Numbered from the stretch's first letter, positions 16,387 through 25,719 are shown. The stretch is DNA of 64,000 nt from Bacillota bacterium (GCA_023414355.1 JAEZOB010000062.1:1-64000); one strand, 5' to 3'. Notes: generated by a model from the sequence alone, not told the origin. Numbers and translations: made by a program.

Positions 16387-17049
16387 CTAATTTTTATAAT
16401 ATTCAAATTTTTTTTCAATCGCCTTGAAGGACATCTCTACTACTGTATTCATGATAAGGTAAAAGACTGCAGCAACGACAATCGGTATCGTCGATACATA
16501 TTTAGACTGGGCTGTCGAAGCAATACGGAATAACTCCACCACTGCGATTACCTGAGCAAGAGAGGTATCTTTGACAAGCGTCATCAGTTCATTCCCTGTC
16601 GCGGGAATGACATTCTTAATTACCTGCGGCAGAACAATCCGCAAAAAGGTCTGAAGCTTCGTATATCCAAGGATTTTAGCTGCTTCATACTGTCCCTTCG
16701 GTATCGATGCGATGCCACCCCGGAAGATTTCTCCGAAGTAAGCAGCATAGTTCACGACAAAGGCCAGAACACAGGCCACCATACGGCTTGGATAATTATA
16801 ATCGAACAGATAAGAAGGTGCATACATAAAGAAGATCAACTGCAGCATGAGTGGTGTTCCGCGGAAAATAAGCTGATAGATCCGAATCGGAAGACCAATG
16901 ATCCAGAACCTGCTTCTTCTTCCCAAAGCGACTAAAAATCCCAGCGGAATAGAAAATACAAGCGTCAGGAAAAAGATCTCCAGTGTGGTTCCTGTTGCTT
17001 CAAGCATATTGGGTATCAAGTAATTCAAAGGTACGTTATCTATATTCAT
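16387..17049 (-). CDS. Polar amino-acid ABC transporter, permease subunit
   Basis: A His/Glu/Gln/Arg-type permease with about five membrane helices. It has the EAA-type loop GQYEAAKILGYTKLQTFLRIVLPQV (residues split around the conserved EAA and G). The ORF is open from 17145, but the ATG at 17049 has GGAGG 6 nt upstream and gives the usual 220-residue length. Amino-acid permeases of this kind usually act as homodimers when only one is encoded. It shares its promoter sequence with the distant binding-protein gene at 22.2-23.1 kb. Confidence 0.9.
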   Translation of the reverse strand: MNIDNVPLNYLIPNMLEATGTTLEIFFLTLVFSIPLGFLVALGRRSRFWIIGLPIRIYQLIFRGTPLMLQLIFFMYAPSYLFDYNYPSRMVACVLAFVVNYAAYFGEIFRGGIASIPKGQYEAAKILGYTKLQTFLRIVLPQVIKNVIPATGNELMTLVKDTSLAQVIAVVELFRIASTAQSKYVSTIPIVVAAVFYLIMNTVVEMSFKAIEKKFEYYKN

Positions 17050-17171
17050 GAAGACCTCCGGTAGTTTGTGATTATATATTTTTATTACGTTGTCTAAAAT
17101 GCGCTGCATATTTTTTAGATATAGCATGCAAAGCTCACTAATCATCCTATTCTTACCATTATTTATCCTGC

Positions 17172-17212
17172 TAGCACTTTACCATAGTATCATAGTGTCG
17201 CGTTCTTTTCAA
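17172..17212 (-). promoter_or_regulatory. Promoter of the amino-acid permease/ATPase genes
   Basis: Minus-strand TTGAAA (17207-17212), 17 nt, TACTAT (17184-17189). The -10 is followed by GGTAAAGTGCTA (17172-17183). The same 12 bases follow the -10 of the binding-protein gene (23159-23170), which points to common control. Confidence 0.65.
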
Positions 17213-17236
17213 TGGAATTATCTTTTAAAAATACTA

Positions 17237-17265
17237 TTGACAATTTAGAAATCCTAGAGTAGTAT
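17237..17265 (+). promoter_or_regulatory. Promoter of the marR-MFS genes
   Basis: TTGACA (17237-17242), 17 nt, TAGTAT (17260-17265). TAGTATCGTAGTC at the -10 resembles TAGTATCATAGTGTC at 17185-17199, which overlaps the divergent permease -10. These two related sites may be operators for the MarR-type regulator. Confidence 0.6.
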
Positions 17266-17322
17266 CGTAGTCAATACAACTGTTGCATTTACAACTATAC
17301 GACAAGGAGGTAGTAAAGTTCT

Positions 17323-17769
17323 ATGTTCATGACAAATCTTTCGATCCTGACCCGGTTCAGCCGTACCTTTTGTGAACGTAAACTGAACGATATGAATATC
17401 GGTTTTCCAGAGCAATCGATACTGCAATTTCTCAGTACAAATGACAATGTAAATCAGGAAACGATTGTTAAGCATTTTATGCTGGATAAGGGTTCTGTAG
17501 CAAAAACATTGAACAAGCTGGAAGAAAAAGATTTGATTAACAGAACGGATAATCCAGTTAATAAGCGTGAAAAGCTGATTACAATTACCGAACTCGGAAA
17601 AGACAGCTCCAGTACCTATCAGGATGAAATTCGGGAGCTACATAGCTTTCTATTTGAAGGACTGACCACAGAAGAAATTAAAGAGTTTTCAAGAATTATT
17701 GATATAATGACACAGAATGCCATTAAAGCAGTACAAGGAAGGATGGATGAGTATGACTCAGCAGAATAA
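17323..17769 (+). CDS. MarR-family transcriptional regulator
   Basis: A 148-residue winged-helix protein. The helix-turn-helix region (about 45-70) reads VNQETIVKHFMLDKGSVAKTL and the wing holds REKLITITELGK. MarR proteins usually repress adjacent efflux genes and release on ligand binding. It overlaps the MFS gene, so it probably controls its own operon. AAGGAGG is 12 nt before the ATG. Confidence 0.9.
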   Translation: MFMTNLSILTRFSRTFCERKLNDMNIGFPEQSILQFLSTNDNVNQETIVKHFMLDKGSVAKTLNKLEEKDLINRTDNPVNKREKLITITELGKDSSSTYQDEIRELHSFLFEGLTTEEIKEFSRIIDIMTQNAIKAVQGRMDEYDSAE

Positions 17770-19750
17770 AAAACTAAATTTCGCATTAATTATGGTGGTA
17801 TACCTATTAGGAATTTTTATGGGTGCCCTCGATACAGGAATTGTCACCCCCGCAAGAACAGTAATTCAGAATTATCTTGGTGTCAGTGAAAAATCCGGAA
17901 TATGGATGATCACTATGTATACCCTGGCCTATGCAGCCAGTATCCCGATCATGGGTAAATTGGCAGATAAATATGGTCGAAAATATATCTATTTAATCAG
18001 TATTTTCCTATTTGGCTTAGGTTCTCTCTTCTGCGGACTTTCACAGCATTTCGGAAGCTTTGAATTATTGCTCGCTGCAAGAGCAGTTCAGGCGATCGGT
18101 GGCGGAGGTATCGTTCCTATTGCCACAGCTGAATTCGGAACTACCTTCCCGAAAGAAAAGCGTGGTATGGCCTTGGGACTGGTCGGTGGTGTCTATGGTA
18201 TCGCCAATATTTTCGGCTCCTCTGCAGGCAGCGCCATACTGGATCTGTTTGGTAAAGATAATTGGCAATATATCTTCTATATCAACGTTCCGATAACCAT
18301 TTTTATCGTAATCGCCGGTCTGATCAGCCTTCCGAATACTAAGGCTGAGGATGTAAAGAAAATCGATATCTTCGGTATCGGATTGCTGACAGCTATGATT
18401 TTATCGTTATTATATGGTCTGAAGAATATTGATTTCTTTGATTTTTCGAATACCATCACCAGTACCGAGGTTTATCCTTTCCTTTTGATCTTCCTTGTGC
18501 TGTTGCCCTTCTTCCTGATTGCAGAGAAGAAAGCAGAGGACCCTGTCATGAACCTGTCCTTTTTCAAAAATTTAAAGATCAATATTACACTTATTCTTTC
18601 CATGTTAACCGGTATTATATTAATGGGAATGATCTTCGTACCGGAATTTTCTGAAAATGCTTTAAAGATTTCTTCCGGTGACGGCGGATATCTGGTAATT
18701 ATCCTTGGTGTATTTGCTGGCGTTGGAGCTCCTTTTTCGGGAAAATTGATCGATAAATTCGGTGTAAAGATGGTCCTCGGACTTGGATTTCTGGTCTCAG
18801 CCATTGGTTCCTTATTCCTGATTTTTGTAGCAACCGATTATCCGACGATGCTAACAATCTTCATCAGCTTGATGTTTGTCGGCCTTGGTATTGGTTTCAC
18901 CATGGGTACACCACTGAATTATATGATGTTGGATAACACGAAGCCTGAGGAAGCGAATTCAGCTCTCGCTACAGTATCCCTCATTCGTTCCATCGGTACA
19001 ACGATTGCTCCTGCCATCATGATCGGCTTTATCGCTCATGCCGGCACCAACATTCAGCCAAATATTATGCCTCTTCTACCTTCCGAGGTATCCGTACCGG
19101 AGCTGCCCTATTCCAAGGAGATTAGCACAGCCCTCGATGAGATGAAAGCCGATCCGGCTATGGCAGAGAAACTGAAAGGGATTGAAATCCCGGACCTCTC
19201 CTCCATGCAAACGGTTAAATTTGATATGAAAGCTTCCAATAGTAAGGTAGGGTTGCCAGATGAATTGCTCGAAAGGCTTCAATCCTCCGATGTAACTACA
19301 ATTACAGAGGATATGAAGGTTCTATCCACCTATATGTTCGATCAGATGACACCTGATGTTGTTGCTAATATTCAGAACGGATTGCAAAGCGGAATTACCG
19401 CGATGGAGGATAACACAGCAGGATTGGATCAGGGAATCGCAGCAATGCAGAAGAAAGCTTCCGTTCCAGGTGTCAGCGCACAGTTAGCAGCTATGAAAGC
19501 AGCTAAGGAAAAGATGACAGATTTGACTGATAAGATGACTCAGATGAAGGATGCTGTTCCCGGTGCCTTTGAGACTGCCAAGAATAACTATCTTGGACAG
19601 ATTGATACACTGAAGCCTTCGATTGAGAAGGAATATCAGAGAACCCTGAATATTGGTTTCAGACAACTCTATTCAACCGTTGCTATCGTATCCGTCCTTG
19701 GTCTTCTCATTCTGCTCTTTTATAAAAAGAAAAAGACCTCTAAAATTTAA
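17747..19750 (+). CDS. MFS drug efflux transporter (EmrB/QacA type) with a large extracytoplasmic loop
   Basis: A DHA2-type major facilitator with about 14 helices. Motif A is GKLADKYGRKYIYL and motif C region is near ALDTGIVTPARTVIQNYLG. Between the last two helices lies a hydrophilic, helical segment of about 200 residues that is rich in Met, Ala and Lys, then a terminal helix and a KKKKTSK tail. Normal EmrB-type proteins lack so large a loop. I choose the ATG at 17747 (AAGGA upstream); other in-frame ATGs are at 17717 and 17753. It overlaps marR by 23 bp. Confidence 0.85.
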   Translation: MSMTQQNKKLNFALIMVVYLLGIFMGALDTGIVTPARTVIQNYLGVSEKSGIWMITMYTLAYAASIPIMGKLADKYGRKYIYLISIFLFGLGSLFCGLSQHFGSFELLLAARAVQAIGGGGIVPIATAEFGTTFPKEKRGMALGLVGGVYGIANIFGSSAGSAILDLFGKDNWQYIFYINVPITIFIVIAGLISLPNTKAEDVKKIDIFGIGLLTAMILSLLYGLKNIDFFDFSNTITSTEVYPFLLIFLVLLPFFLIAEKKAEDPVMNLSFFKNLKINITLILSMLTGIILMGMIFVPEFSENALKISSGDGGYLVIILGVFAGVGAPFSGKLIDKFGVKMVLGLGFLVSAIGSLFLIFVATDYPTMLTIFISLMFVGLGIGFTMGTPLNYMMLDNTKPEEANSALATVSLIRSIGTTIAPAIMIGFIAHAGTNIQPNIMPLLPSEVSVPELPYSKEISTALDEMKADPAMAEKLKGIEIPDLSSMQTVKFDMKASNSKVGLPDELLERLQSSDVTTITEDMKVLSTYMFDQMTPDVVANIQNGLQSGITAMEDNTAGLDQGIAAMQKKASVPGVSAQLAAMKAAKEKMTDLTDKMTQMKDAVPGAFETAKNNYLGQIDTLKPSIEKEYQRTLNIGFRQLYSTVAIVSVLGLLILLFYKKKKTSKI

Positions 19751-19772
19751 TAAAACATTCAATTAACGAAAG

Positions 19773-19840
19773 ATACCGGCGGTATCGGTCTCCTGTCTTC
19801 AGATCCAACTGAGGATAACAGTGCCGATTACCGCCGGTAT
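19773..19840. terminator. Bidirectional terminator between MFS and propeller genes
   Basis: ATACCGGCGGTA (19773-19784) and TACCGCCGGTAT (19829-19840) are perfect 12-bp arms around a 44-nt loop, followed by TATAATTT. It separates two convergent genes. Confidence 0.75.
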
Positions 19841-19872
19841 TATAATTTAAACATGTGATTTACTTGGTTTTT

Positions 19873-21837
19873 TTACTTAAAAGAAGTACTATCCTCACGG
19901 ATCATGGTAACACCGTCAATCAGATAGGAAAACTCCGAACCGGAGATATTATAATAGGCTTTGGTCTCATGATCAGAAACAGACTGAACAACCACTCCGA
20001 AATTCCATTCCATTAACCCCGTTACCTGTTCCCCTATGTCCATCGGTTCCGGTGTATTTCCATCCGTACTACAATACACCGCTTTCCCGCTGTTCGTTTC
20101 CTTCAGAAAGAATACCATATCTCCTGCCTGATTCACACACAGGTCGGAAGCCTGTTCGCTGATTAAGACGGCTTCTTTATTCTTTTGCTTATAATACAGG
20201 CGGTCGCCCTTCAGATAATAGATCTGTCGAAAGTCGGACAATGGTCGAAAGGTTTCCACCTGCTCCTCCAGTATGGTCTGCTTACAATCTCCCTCTAACC
20301 CAGTAACTCTGACCAACTGCTTCTCCTGATTGCAATACACTAACGTACTTCCATCTCTTGATAAAGCAGTAAACTGCGGACCGGCTGCGGTACCTAGTAT
20401 TCTGGTCTGATACATAGAATCGATTGCTAGAAGCTTGTTATCTGCTGTGATCAGTACCTTATTGCGAAAGGATGTAAATCCATAGGCAGTAATTAAGCCA
20501 TAAGAATTCTTATTTTGTACCTTGGAAGGAATTAGCGTTCCGATTATCAAGGTATCCGAAATCGGTATACATTCACCTGTGGCCGTCCAAAGCTGATAGC
20601 TCCCGTTCTCTTCCAGCAATAGTTCGGAATAGTTTTCATTATAAAAGACCGCGTGTGTTAATTTGTTTGATAAAACTGTTGTGATACCATCTGCACTTTT
20701 ACTGTAAGCAGCAGTTCCGTCCTTATTGATACTACACAGATACAGGATGTGTTGATCGTCAGAATAGGCAGTCAAAATCTGATTTTTACCGATTAGCTCA
20801 GGCTTGCCCAGATCTTTAATCAGATATGCCGACATCTCATCAGTCGTTTCGTCCAAGTTCATAGGATAGGTGGTATAAAAGCATAGGTTACCGCCGGAAG
20901 AAACGTACATATTATTATAGATACAGTCATTCTGTTTATCCAGAAGCATTTCGGAATGCTTCTCTAAATCATACAGGTAAAGAAAAAACTTACCCCTACC
21001 TCCCGCAACCGAATAAAGTACATACTTTCCATCATCCGATAATGCCAAGCTCAGTACAGGTGAAAAGATCTCATAATCTTCCTTATTATTCACAACATGA
21101 CATTTTCTTGAGGAAGGACTGAACAGGATGACCGAGGTATGGTCACTTGTATAGTAAGTATTAAACTCCTCCGGAAATTTATATAGCATATCCCCACTTC
21201 CGGCAAACACATAGGTGGTGGTATTTTGGGCATCGATGAAAACCTCAAGGGCATCCGCTCCAATATAGCGATAATCCGTATCCGTACCGAGTTTCGTAAA
21301 AAGAACGCACGTCAGAGCCACAAGCAGAAGCCCGAAACCAATTCCAAGCATAGGTTTGAATAAAGCTCTCCTTCCCTTTTGCTCCTCTGCGGATTCTGAA
21401 GTATTTGGCTCAAACTCCTGATTCAACCCTTGATATATGTATTGTGACAGGCCTTGATTTTGTTCCTCTGAAAATTTCTTTTGAGCCGCTTTATTCTCAG
21501 CCACGTTCTTCCTGGCAATTGCTTTCTTCTCGGCCTTTGACAGCTGTTTGCTGTGATGTGTTTCAAAATAATCCTCAAAAACACTGTAGTCATATTCTGA
21601 TTTGGCATTCTGAAACAAACCTTGATTAGGGGCAAAGATAGTGTTTAAATTAAATCTAGATTCAGATCTAGATTTTGAATTTGATTTTTCTTTCACTTTA
21701 TTCATGGCATCCGGTTTCTGCTCTATCGTATCTTCTGATCCGGTTTGGCGAATAACATACGGGGCTTCATAAGCGGATGTAGCCTTTGAAAACCCTTCTT
21801 CCGTCCCATATTGCTCCTGCTTCTCATCAAATGCCAT
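19873..21837 (-). CDS. Single-pass membrane protein with extracellular beta-propeller-like domain
   Basis: A 654-residue protein of unknown function. Residues 1-155 are hydrophilic, charged and cytoplasmic, with Lys/Glu-rich helices. One membrane helix follows (about 160-180). The remaining 470 residues form repeated beta-strand units (ALSDDGKYVLYS, ALSRDGSTLVYC, VNQAGDMVFFLK) like WD40/TolB-type propellers. Such type II anchored propeller proteins of Lachnospiraceae are uncharacterised; envelope sensing or scaffolding is possible. The gene stands alone with a GGGAG ribosome binding site. Confidence 0.7.
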   Translation of the reverse strand: MAFDEKQEQYGTEEGFSKATSAYEAPYVIRQTGSEDTIEQKPDAMNKVKEKSNSKSRSESRFNLNTIFAPNQGLFQNAKSEYDYSVFEDYFETHHSKQLSKAEKKAIARKNVAENKAAQKKFSEEQNQGLSQYIYQGLNQEFEPNTSESAEEQKGRRALFKPMLGIGFGLLLVALTCVLFTKLGTDTDYRYIGADALEVFIDAQNTTTYVFAGSGDMLYKFPEEFNTYYTSDHTSVILFSPSSRKCHVVNNKEDYEIFSPVLSLALSDDGKYVLYSVAGGRGKFFLYLYDLEKHSEMLLDKQNDCIYNNMYVSSGGNLCFYTTYPMNLDETTDEMSAYLIKDLGKPELIGKNQILTAYSDDQHILYLCSINKDGTAAYSKSADGITTVLSNKLTHAVFYNENYSELLLEENGSYQLWTATGECIPISDTLIIGTLIPSKVQNKNSYGLITAYGFTSFRNKVLITADNKLLAIDSMYQTRILGTAAGPQFTALSRDGSTLVYCNQEKQLVRVTGLEGDCKQTILEEQVETFRPLSDFRQIYYLKGDRLYYKQKNKEAVLISEQASDLCVNQAGDMVFFLKETNSGKAVYCSTDGNTPEPMDIGEQVTGLMEWNFGVVVQSVSDHETKAYYNISGSEFSYLIDGVTMIREDSTSFK

Positions 21838-22200
21838 TTTATCACTCCCACGTATCTAAAACTGCATTATCTATCAAAGGACCACTTTATCAATCATTAC
21901 ATAAATTATAGACGGTAAGAATTTCCTTGTCAATTGTATCAAAATTGAGAGGTTTTTATCATCAAAATTATTAGGTTCTTGTATTGAAACCGTGAAGTTT
22001 TTGTCAATGAAACCGTAAGATTTCTTGTTAAATAAAGCTTTCATAAAAGCATAAAACAGGTATATATCTCATAGAATTGATTGCCATACTTTGTAGACCG
22101 TTCAATTCTGATAGAATATATACCTGAGGTTGTATATGTATGCTATCAGATTGATAGCATCTGCCTTATGATACAAAATTTCTGTAATCTATGTTTCTTT
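21838..22200. other. Gene-free 363-bp stretch between the propeller gene and the binding-protein gene
   Basis: AT-rich DNA without a credible ORF. It must contain the promoter of the propeller gene and the 3' end of the binding-protein transcript. The right part (22049-22160) holds two hairpins described separately. AAACCGT(G/A)A-type direct repeats (about 21988 and 22010) are also seen. Confidence 0.6.
22049..22160 (-). terminator. Tandem hairpins after the amino-acid binding-protein gene
   Basis: ATGCTATCA/TGATAGCAT (22140-22160) forms a perfect short hairpin. Further from the stop, a near-perfect 24-bp inverted repeat (CAGGTATATAT...AGAATTGA arms at about 22050-22074 and 22104-22128) is followed on the minus strand by GTTTTATGCTTTTATG. 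The second hairpin with its T-rich tail looks like the real terminator. Confidence 0.55.
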
Positions 22201-23109
22201 CTACTCTATTGTTGTGATATCCCCGCCAAACCAGGTAGTTGCGATTTCTTCAATCTTTCCTTCTGCTTTCAGTTCGGACAGAGCCTTGTCAACAGCATCA
22301 CATAAAGCCTGATCGCCCTTTCTGAAACCAACGGCGTAAGCATCTGCAAGCAGGGTCTCATCCAGAACCTTATAATCCTTACCCAGACTTGTAATCATAT
22401 AGTTGGACATAACAGTGTCCATCAGGACCGCATCAGAATTTCCTGTTTCCATATCCATTAATGCGGTATCATATTTCTCAAAGGGTAATACTTCAGCAAG
22501 GGAATCGCGGAATGTAGTATTGGCACTGTCATTCAACGCCTCTTCAGCAGAGGAGCCACCCTGGATCGCAAGCTTCTTGCCTGCCATATCCGCCATGGAA
22601 GCTATACTACTGGTTCCTGCTACTACCAGTGAAATATTATTGGTCAGATAGGGCTTTGACATAGTCATATTCTTCTGGCGTTCCGGTGTTACCGATAATC
22701 CGTTCCAGATACAGTCGATGTTCTTGGTGTTCAGCTCCTGTTCCTTTGTCTCCCAGTCAATCGGCTGGCACTTTAATTTCACGCCAAGCTTCTCGCATAC
22801 TGCCTTCGCAAGGTCAATATCAAAGCCGATGATATCTCCTTTATCATCCGTAAAACCCATCGGAGGGAAGGAATCATCCAAACCCAGGATGAATTCACCC
22901 TTATCTAATATGTACTGTAAAGACTGGTCTGCTGCGGCAGCTGCAGTGTCCTGACTGCCTTCGTCTGCTGCGGCAGTAGCCTCAGGTGCCACAGTAGCAC
23001 TTGCTGCTGTCTCACTATCGTTACTTACCGTCTCAGTTTTCTTTCCACAGGCCGCAAAGCCAAGTATCAGGACGGAAACCATCATTAAGCTCAATATTCT
23101 TCTCTTCAT
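22201..23109 (-). CDS. Polar amino-acid ABC transporter, substrate-binding lipoprotein
   Basis: A family 3 solute-binding protein of 302 residues. A signal peptide with lipobox LGFAAC (Cys about residue 21) is followed by an Ala/Thr/Glu-rich linker, then the fold beginning YILDKGEFILGLDDSFPPMGF and the DIDLAKAVCEKLGVKL motif. It should capture a polar amino acid outside the membrane. I choose the ATG at 23109 with AAGGAG 8 nt upstream, not the upstream start at 23154. The membrane and ATPase subunits are most likely those at 15.6-17.0 kb. Confidence 0.92.
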   Translation of the reverse strand: MKRRILSLMMVSVLILGFAACGKKTETVSNDSETAASATVAPEATAAADEGSQDTAAAAADQSLQYILDKGEFILGLDDSFPPMGFTDDKGDIIGFDIDLAKAVCEKLGVKLKCQPIDWETKEQELNTKNIDCIWNGLSVTPERQKNMTMSKPYLTNNISLVVAGTSSIASMADMAGKKLAIQGGSSAEEALNDSANTTFRDSLAEVLPFEKYDTALMDMETGNSDAVLMDTVMSNYMITSLGKDYKVLDETLLADAYAVGFRKGDQALCDAVDKALSELKAEGKIEEIATTWFGGDITTIE

Positions 23110-23158
23110 AAAATTCTCTCCTTCTTGCAAAACCGTATCTTTCGGCGCTTTCATTTAT

Positions 23159-23199
23159 TAGCACTTTACCATACTACCACAAGAATGTAAAAATGTAAA
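23159..23199 (-). promoter_or_regulatory. Promoter of the amino-acid binding-protein gene
   Basis: Minus-strand TTTACA (23194-23199), 17 nt, TAGTAT (23171-23176), followed by GGTAAAGTGCTA, the same block as downstream of the permease -10 (17172-17183). Confidence 0.65.
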
Positions 23200-23230
23200 C
23201 CCACGAAATAATGTAATATTTCACGGGTTT
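23197..23230 (-). terminator. Terminator-like hairpin after the lipid-kinase gene
   Basis: AAACCCGTGAAATA pairs with TATTTCGTGGGTTT with two mismatches, followed by ACATTTTTACATT. It overlaps the -35 of the next promoter. Confidence 0.5.
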
Positions 23231-23323
23231 CATGCTTTTCAGTATGATATTAATTCGTAAGAATTTTTCCGAAGGCTTAAGTAAAATGTAAATCCAAGCA
23301 TCGCAACAGGAAAAAATCAGAAT

Positions 23324-24238
23324 TTATTCTTGCCTCTCCTCCTCATTGTCAAAAAATGAATTGGAAATGATCTTAATCGCTTTATTACAGTTTTCGATCT
23401 CTACTCTTTCATAAACTCCACCAAACTCGCCGTCTAAGGTCCATTCTAATTTTTCAGAGGTAATCATCAGCTTCGTCGTTTGTATATATATCATAAAGCT
23501 TTCATTGATTCTATAATTAATAAGCGAGCTCGCGATTAACTGTAGGTCAATGATATTCTTAGGCATCTTGATCAGCAGTAATTCAAGAAGCCCGTCATTC
23601 AAGCTCGTCTTATCGTAATTCAAATTCTTAAAGCCTCCAATATACAATGAATTGGTGACTAAACCAACCAGAAAATCATCTTCAATTACCTTTCCATCAT
23701 ACTCCACTTTCACATGCTTCGGTTTTAAATCAGATAGCTTCTTAATTCCTTCCAGATAATATGCCAGGTTACCGATCGTATTTTTATTTTTCTGTGGGGT
23801 GGTATAGGATATATCTGTAAAAGCACCAAATGCTGCCACATAGATGAAATATCTGTCATTGAGCTTACCGATATCCATGGAAAATGGTTTACCGGTCACG
23901 ATCCCCTTCACGGCGTTCATAATATTCCTACTGATTTTAAAGCTGTGACCGACATCATTCATAGAACCTGTCGGAATTAATCCGATCGGCGCTTCTTTTC
24001 TTGAAGTCATCAGTCCGGTTACCACCTCATTCAGAGTCCCATCTCCACCGGCAGACACAATCAGATCTATCTGATCCTGTACATTCTTAAGAATTTCGGA
24101 GGCATCCCCTCTTTTCTGCGTTGGATATACGACAACCTGATAACCAGAGCGCACGAATGTATCAACGATGTCAAACAGCTTATTCTTTATCTTGCCCCTG
24201 CCAGCCATAGGATTAAAAATGAACAGCATTTTCTTCAT
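23324..24238 (-). CDS. Diacylglycerol/lipid kinase, YegS/DgkB family
   Basis: A 304-residue soluble lipid kinase. It shows the nucleotide-binding signature SAGGDGTLNEVVTGL (about residues 62-76), preceded by FIFNPMAGRGK at the N-terminus, and the C-terminal LEWTLDGEFG. Members phosphorylate diacylglycerol or related lipids, recycling them to phosphatidic acid. The ATG at 24238 has GGAGG 8 nt upstream; the ATG at 24244 is too close to it. It lies 41 bp downstream of the sugar transferase, so the two may be co-transcribed. Confidence 0.9.
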   Translation of the reverse strand: MKKMLFIFNPMAGRGKIKNKLFDIVDTFVRSGYQVVVYPTQKRGDASEILKNVQDQIDLIVSAGGDGTLNEVVTGLMTSRKEAPIGLIPTGSMNDVGHSFKISRNIMNAVKGIVTGKPFSMDIGKLNDRYFIYVAAFGAFTDISYTTPQKNKNTIGNLAYYLEGIKKLSDLKPKHVKVEYDGKVIEDDFLVGLVTNSLYIGGFKNLNYDKTSLNDGLLELLLIKMPKNIIDLQLIASSLINYRINESFMIYIQTTKLMITSEKLEWTLDGEFGGVYERVEIENCNKAIKIISNSFFDNEEERQE

Positions 24239-24279
24239 TGGCATGCCCTCCCGGAAGATATTAATTAGGAATTAGGATA

Positions 24280-25719
24280 TCATTTTATCGCGGTATCATT
24301 CATGTATTCATCCGATGTTTTAAAAATATCAAGGGTACTTGCTAGCTCACTTTCTGTCCAGTAGATTTGCTGCGCAGTTATCTGTCCTTCAGAAACTCCC
24401 TGTGTACTTTCTTTACGAAATAGTATTTTAAAAGTAAGTAGCATCAGTTTAATATCAAGCCATAAAGAGTAACTTTCTATGTATGTAATATCAAGCTTCA
24501 GCTTATCATAAGGAGTAGTATTGTAATAACCATATACCTGCGCATATCCTGTCAATCCGGCTTTTACCTTGAGGCGATAATCAAATTCAGGCATTTCCTT
24601 TAAATACTCTTCCGCGATCTCAGGACGTTCCGGTCGAGGACCAACTAAAGACATGGAACCCATAAAAATATTAAAAAACTGTGGCAATTCATCCAGTCTT
24701 GTTGTTCGTAGAACCTTTCCAACGGAAGTAACGCGGTCATCCTTTTCCCCTGCTAACCTTGCAACACCATCCTTTTCGGCATCTACTATCATACTACGGA
24801 ATTTTAAAATCTTGAATACCTTACCATCAATTGTCAAACGATCCTGCTTATATAGTACCGGACCGTGATCATACAATTTTATTATGATGGCAACTACCAG
24901 CATAATCGGCGAGCTGATAATAATCGCCAGTCCGGAAAACAGAATATCCAATAACCGCTTCGTTACACTCTGATCAAAGGTTAAACCAAAGTTTCTGGAG
25001 AGTAATAAAGGGGTATCAAATAAATTGATATTATCAGATCGCATAATGATCACATCCGACAGCTTTGGCATGACATAAGTTCGAATGGATTTCCCGAAGC
25101 AGTACTTTAGGATCGGATTGCGAATCACAGATGGTATATCCCATATTATCACTGCTTCATAATTGTGAAGTTCTCTTATAATAGCGTCATACCCTTTATT
25201 AATATTCATGGCTGCACAGATATTATATTTATCACATCTGGTTCCCATTTTTTGAATGATACTGTCTGGCGAACGTTCACCATAGATGAGAATCATACGA
25301 CGGGGTGGGTATAATTTTTTAAATATAGTATCAGAAATTAAGGTCCAAAATACAATAATAAGAGTATTTACTCCTGTCATAGCTAAAAGCGGAACTATAT
25401 TTAGGAAGCCTAAGCCCAATAAGGATATCTGAAGATAACTAATTCCATTTGCGCAAAGTATGCTTAATATCTGTGAGAAAATCACATCCGTTTTTTTATA
25501 ATAGCCAACACGGTATCCACCAAAAATTTTTAAGAAGGTTAATAAAAGTAATGCATAAATTGATACCATCAACCAGCTACCTTTGCGGAAAAACGGCATC
25601 AAAATCATATTATTATAGTATCCATGCCAGAAAATCCAAAAAGTAATGACCTGTAAGAGTATTATAATCAGGGTTGATACAAACATTATTATTCTTTTAT
25701 AACGATCATATTTTTTCAT
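24280..25719 (-). CDS. Polyprenyl-phosphate sugar-1-phosphate transferase (initiating glycosyltransferase)
   Basis: A 479-residue WbaP/WcaJ-like enzyme that starts lipid-linked polysaccharide synthesis. The N-terminal half has four to five membrane helices and a CoA-binding-like domain. The C-terminal catalytic domain (about 270-460) has KRLLDILFSGLAIIISSP, ILKFRSMIVDAE, LDELPQFFNIFMGSMSLVGPR (split around DELPQ) and the GLTGYAQV region. Start ATG at 25719 has GGAG 6 nt upstream. It is separated from the rest of the polysaccharide locus by a terminator and repeat-rich DNA, so it has its own promoter. Confidence 0.92.
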   Translation of the reverse strand: MKKYDRYKRIIMFVSTLIIILLQVITFWIFWHGYYNNMILMPFFRKGSWLMVSIYALLLLTFLKIFGGYRVGYYKKTDVIFSQILSILCANGISYLQISLLGLGFLNIVPLLAMTGVNTLIIVFWTLISDTIFKKLYPPRRMILIYGERSPDSIIQKMGTRCDKYNICAAMNINKGYDAIIRELHNYEAVIIWDIPSVIRNPILKYCFGKSIRTYVMPKLSDVIIMRSDNINLFDTPLLLSRNFGLTFDQSVTKRLLDILFSGLAIIISSPIMLVVAIIIKLYDHGPVLYKQDRLTIDGKVFKILKFRSMIVDAEKDGVARLAGEKDDRVTSVGKVLRTTRLDELPQFFNIFMGSMSLVGPRPERPEIAEEYLKEMPEFDYRLKVKAGLTGYAQVYGYYNTTPYDKLKLDITYIESYSLWLDIKLMLLTFKILFRKESTQGVSEGQITAQQIYWTESELASTLDIFKTSDEYMNDTAIK

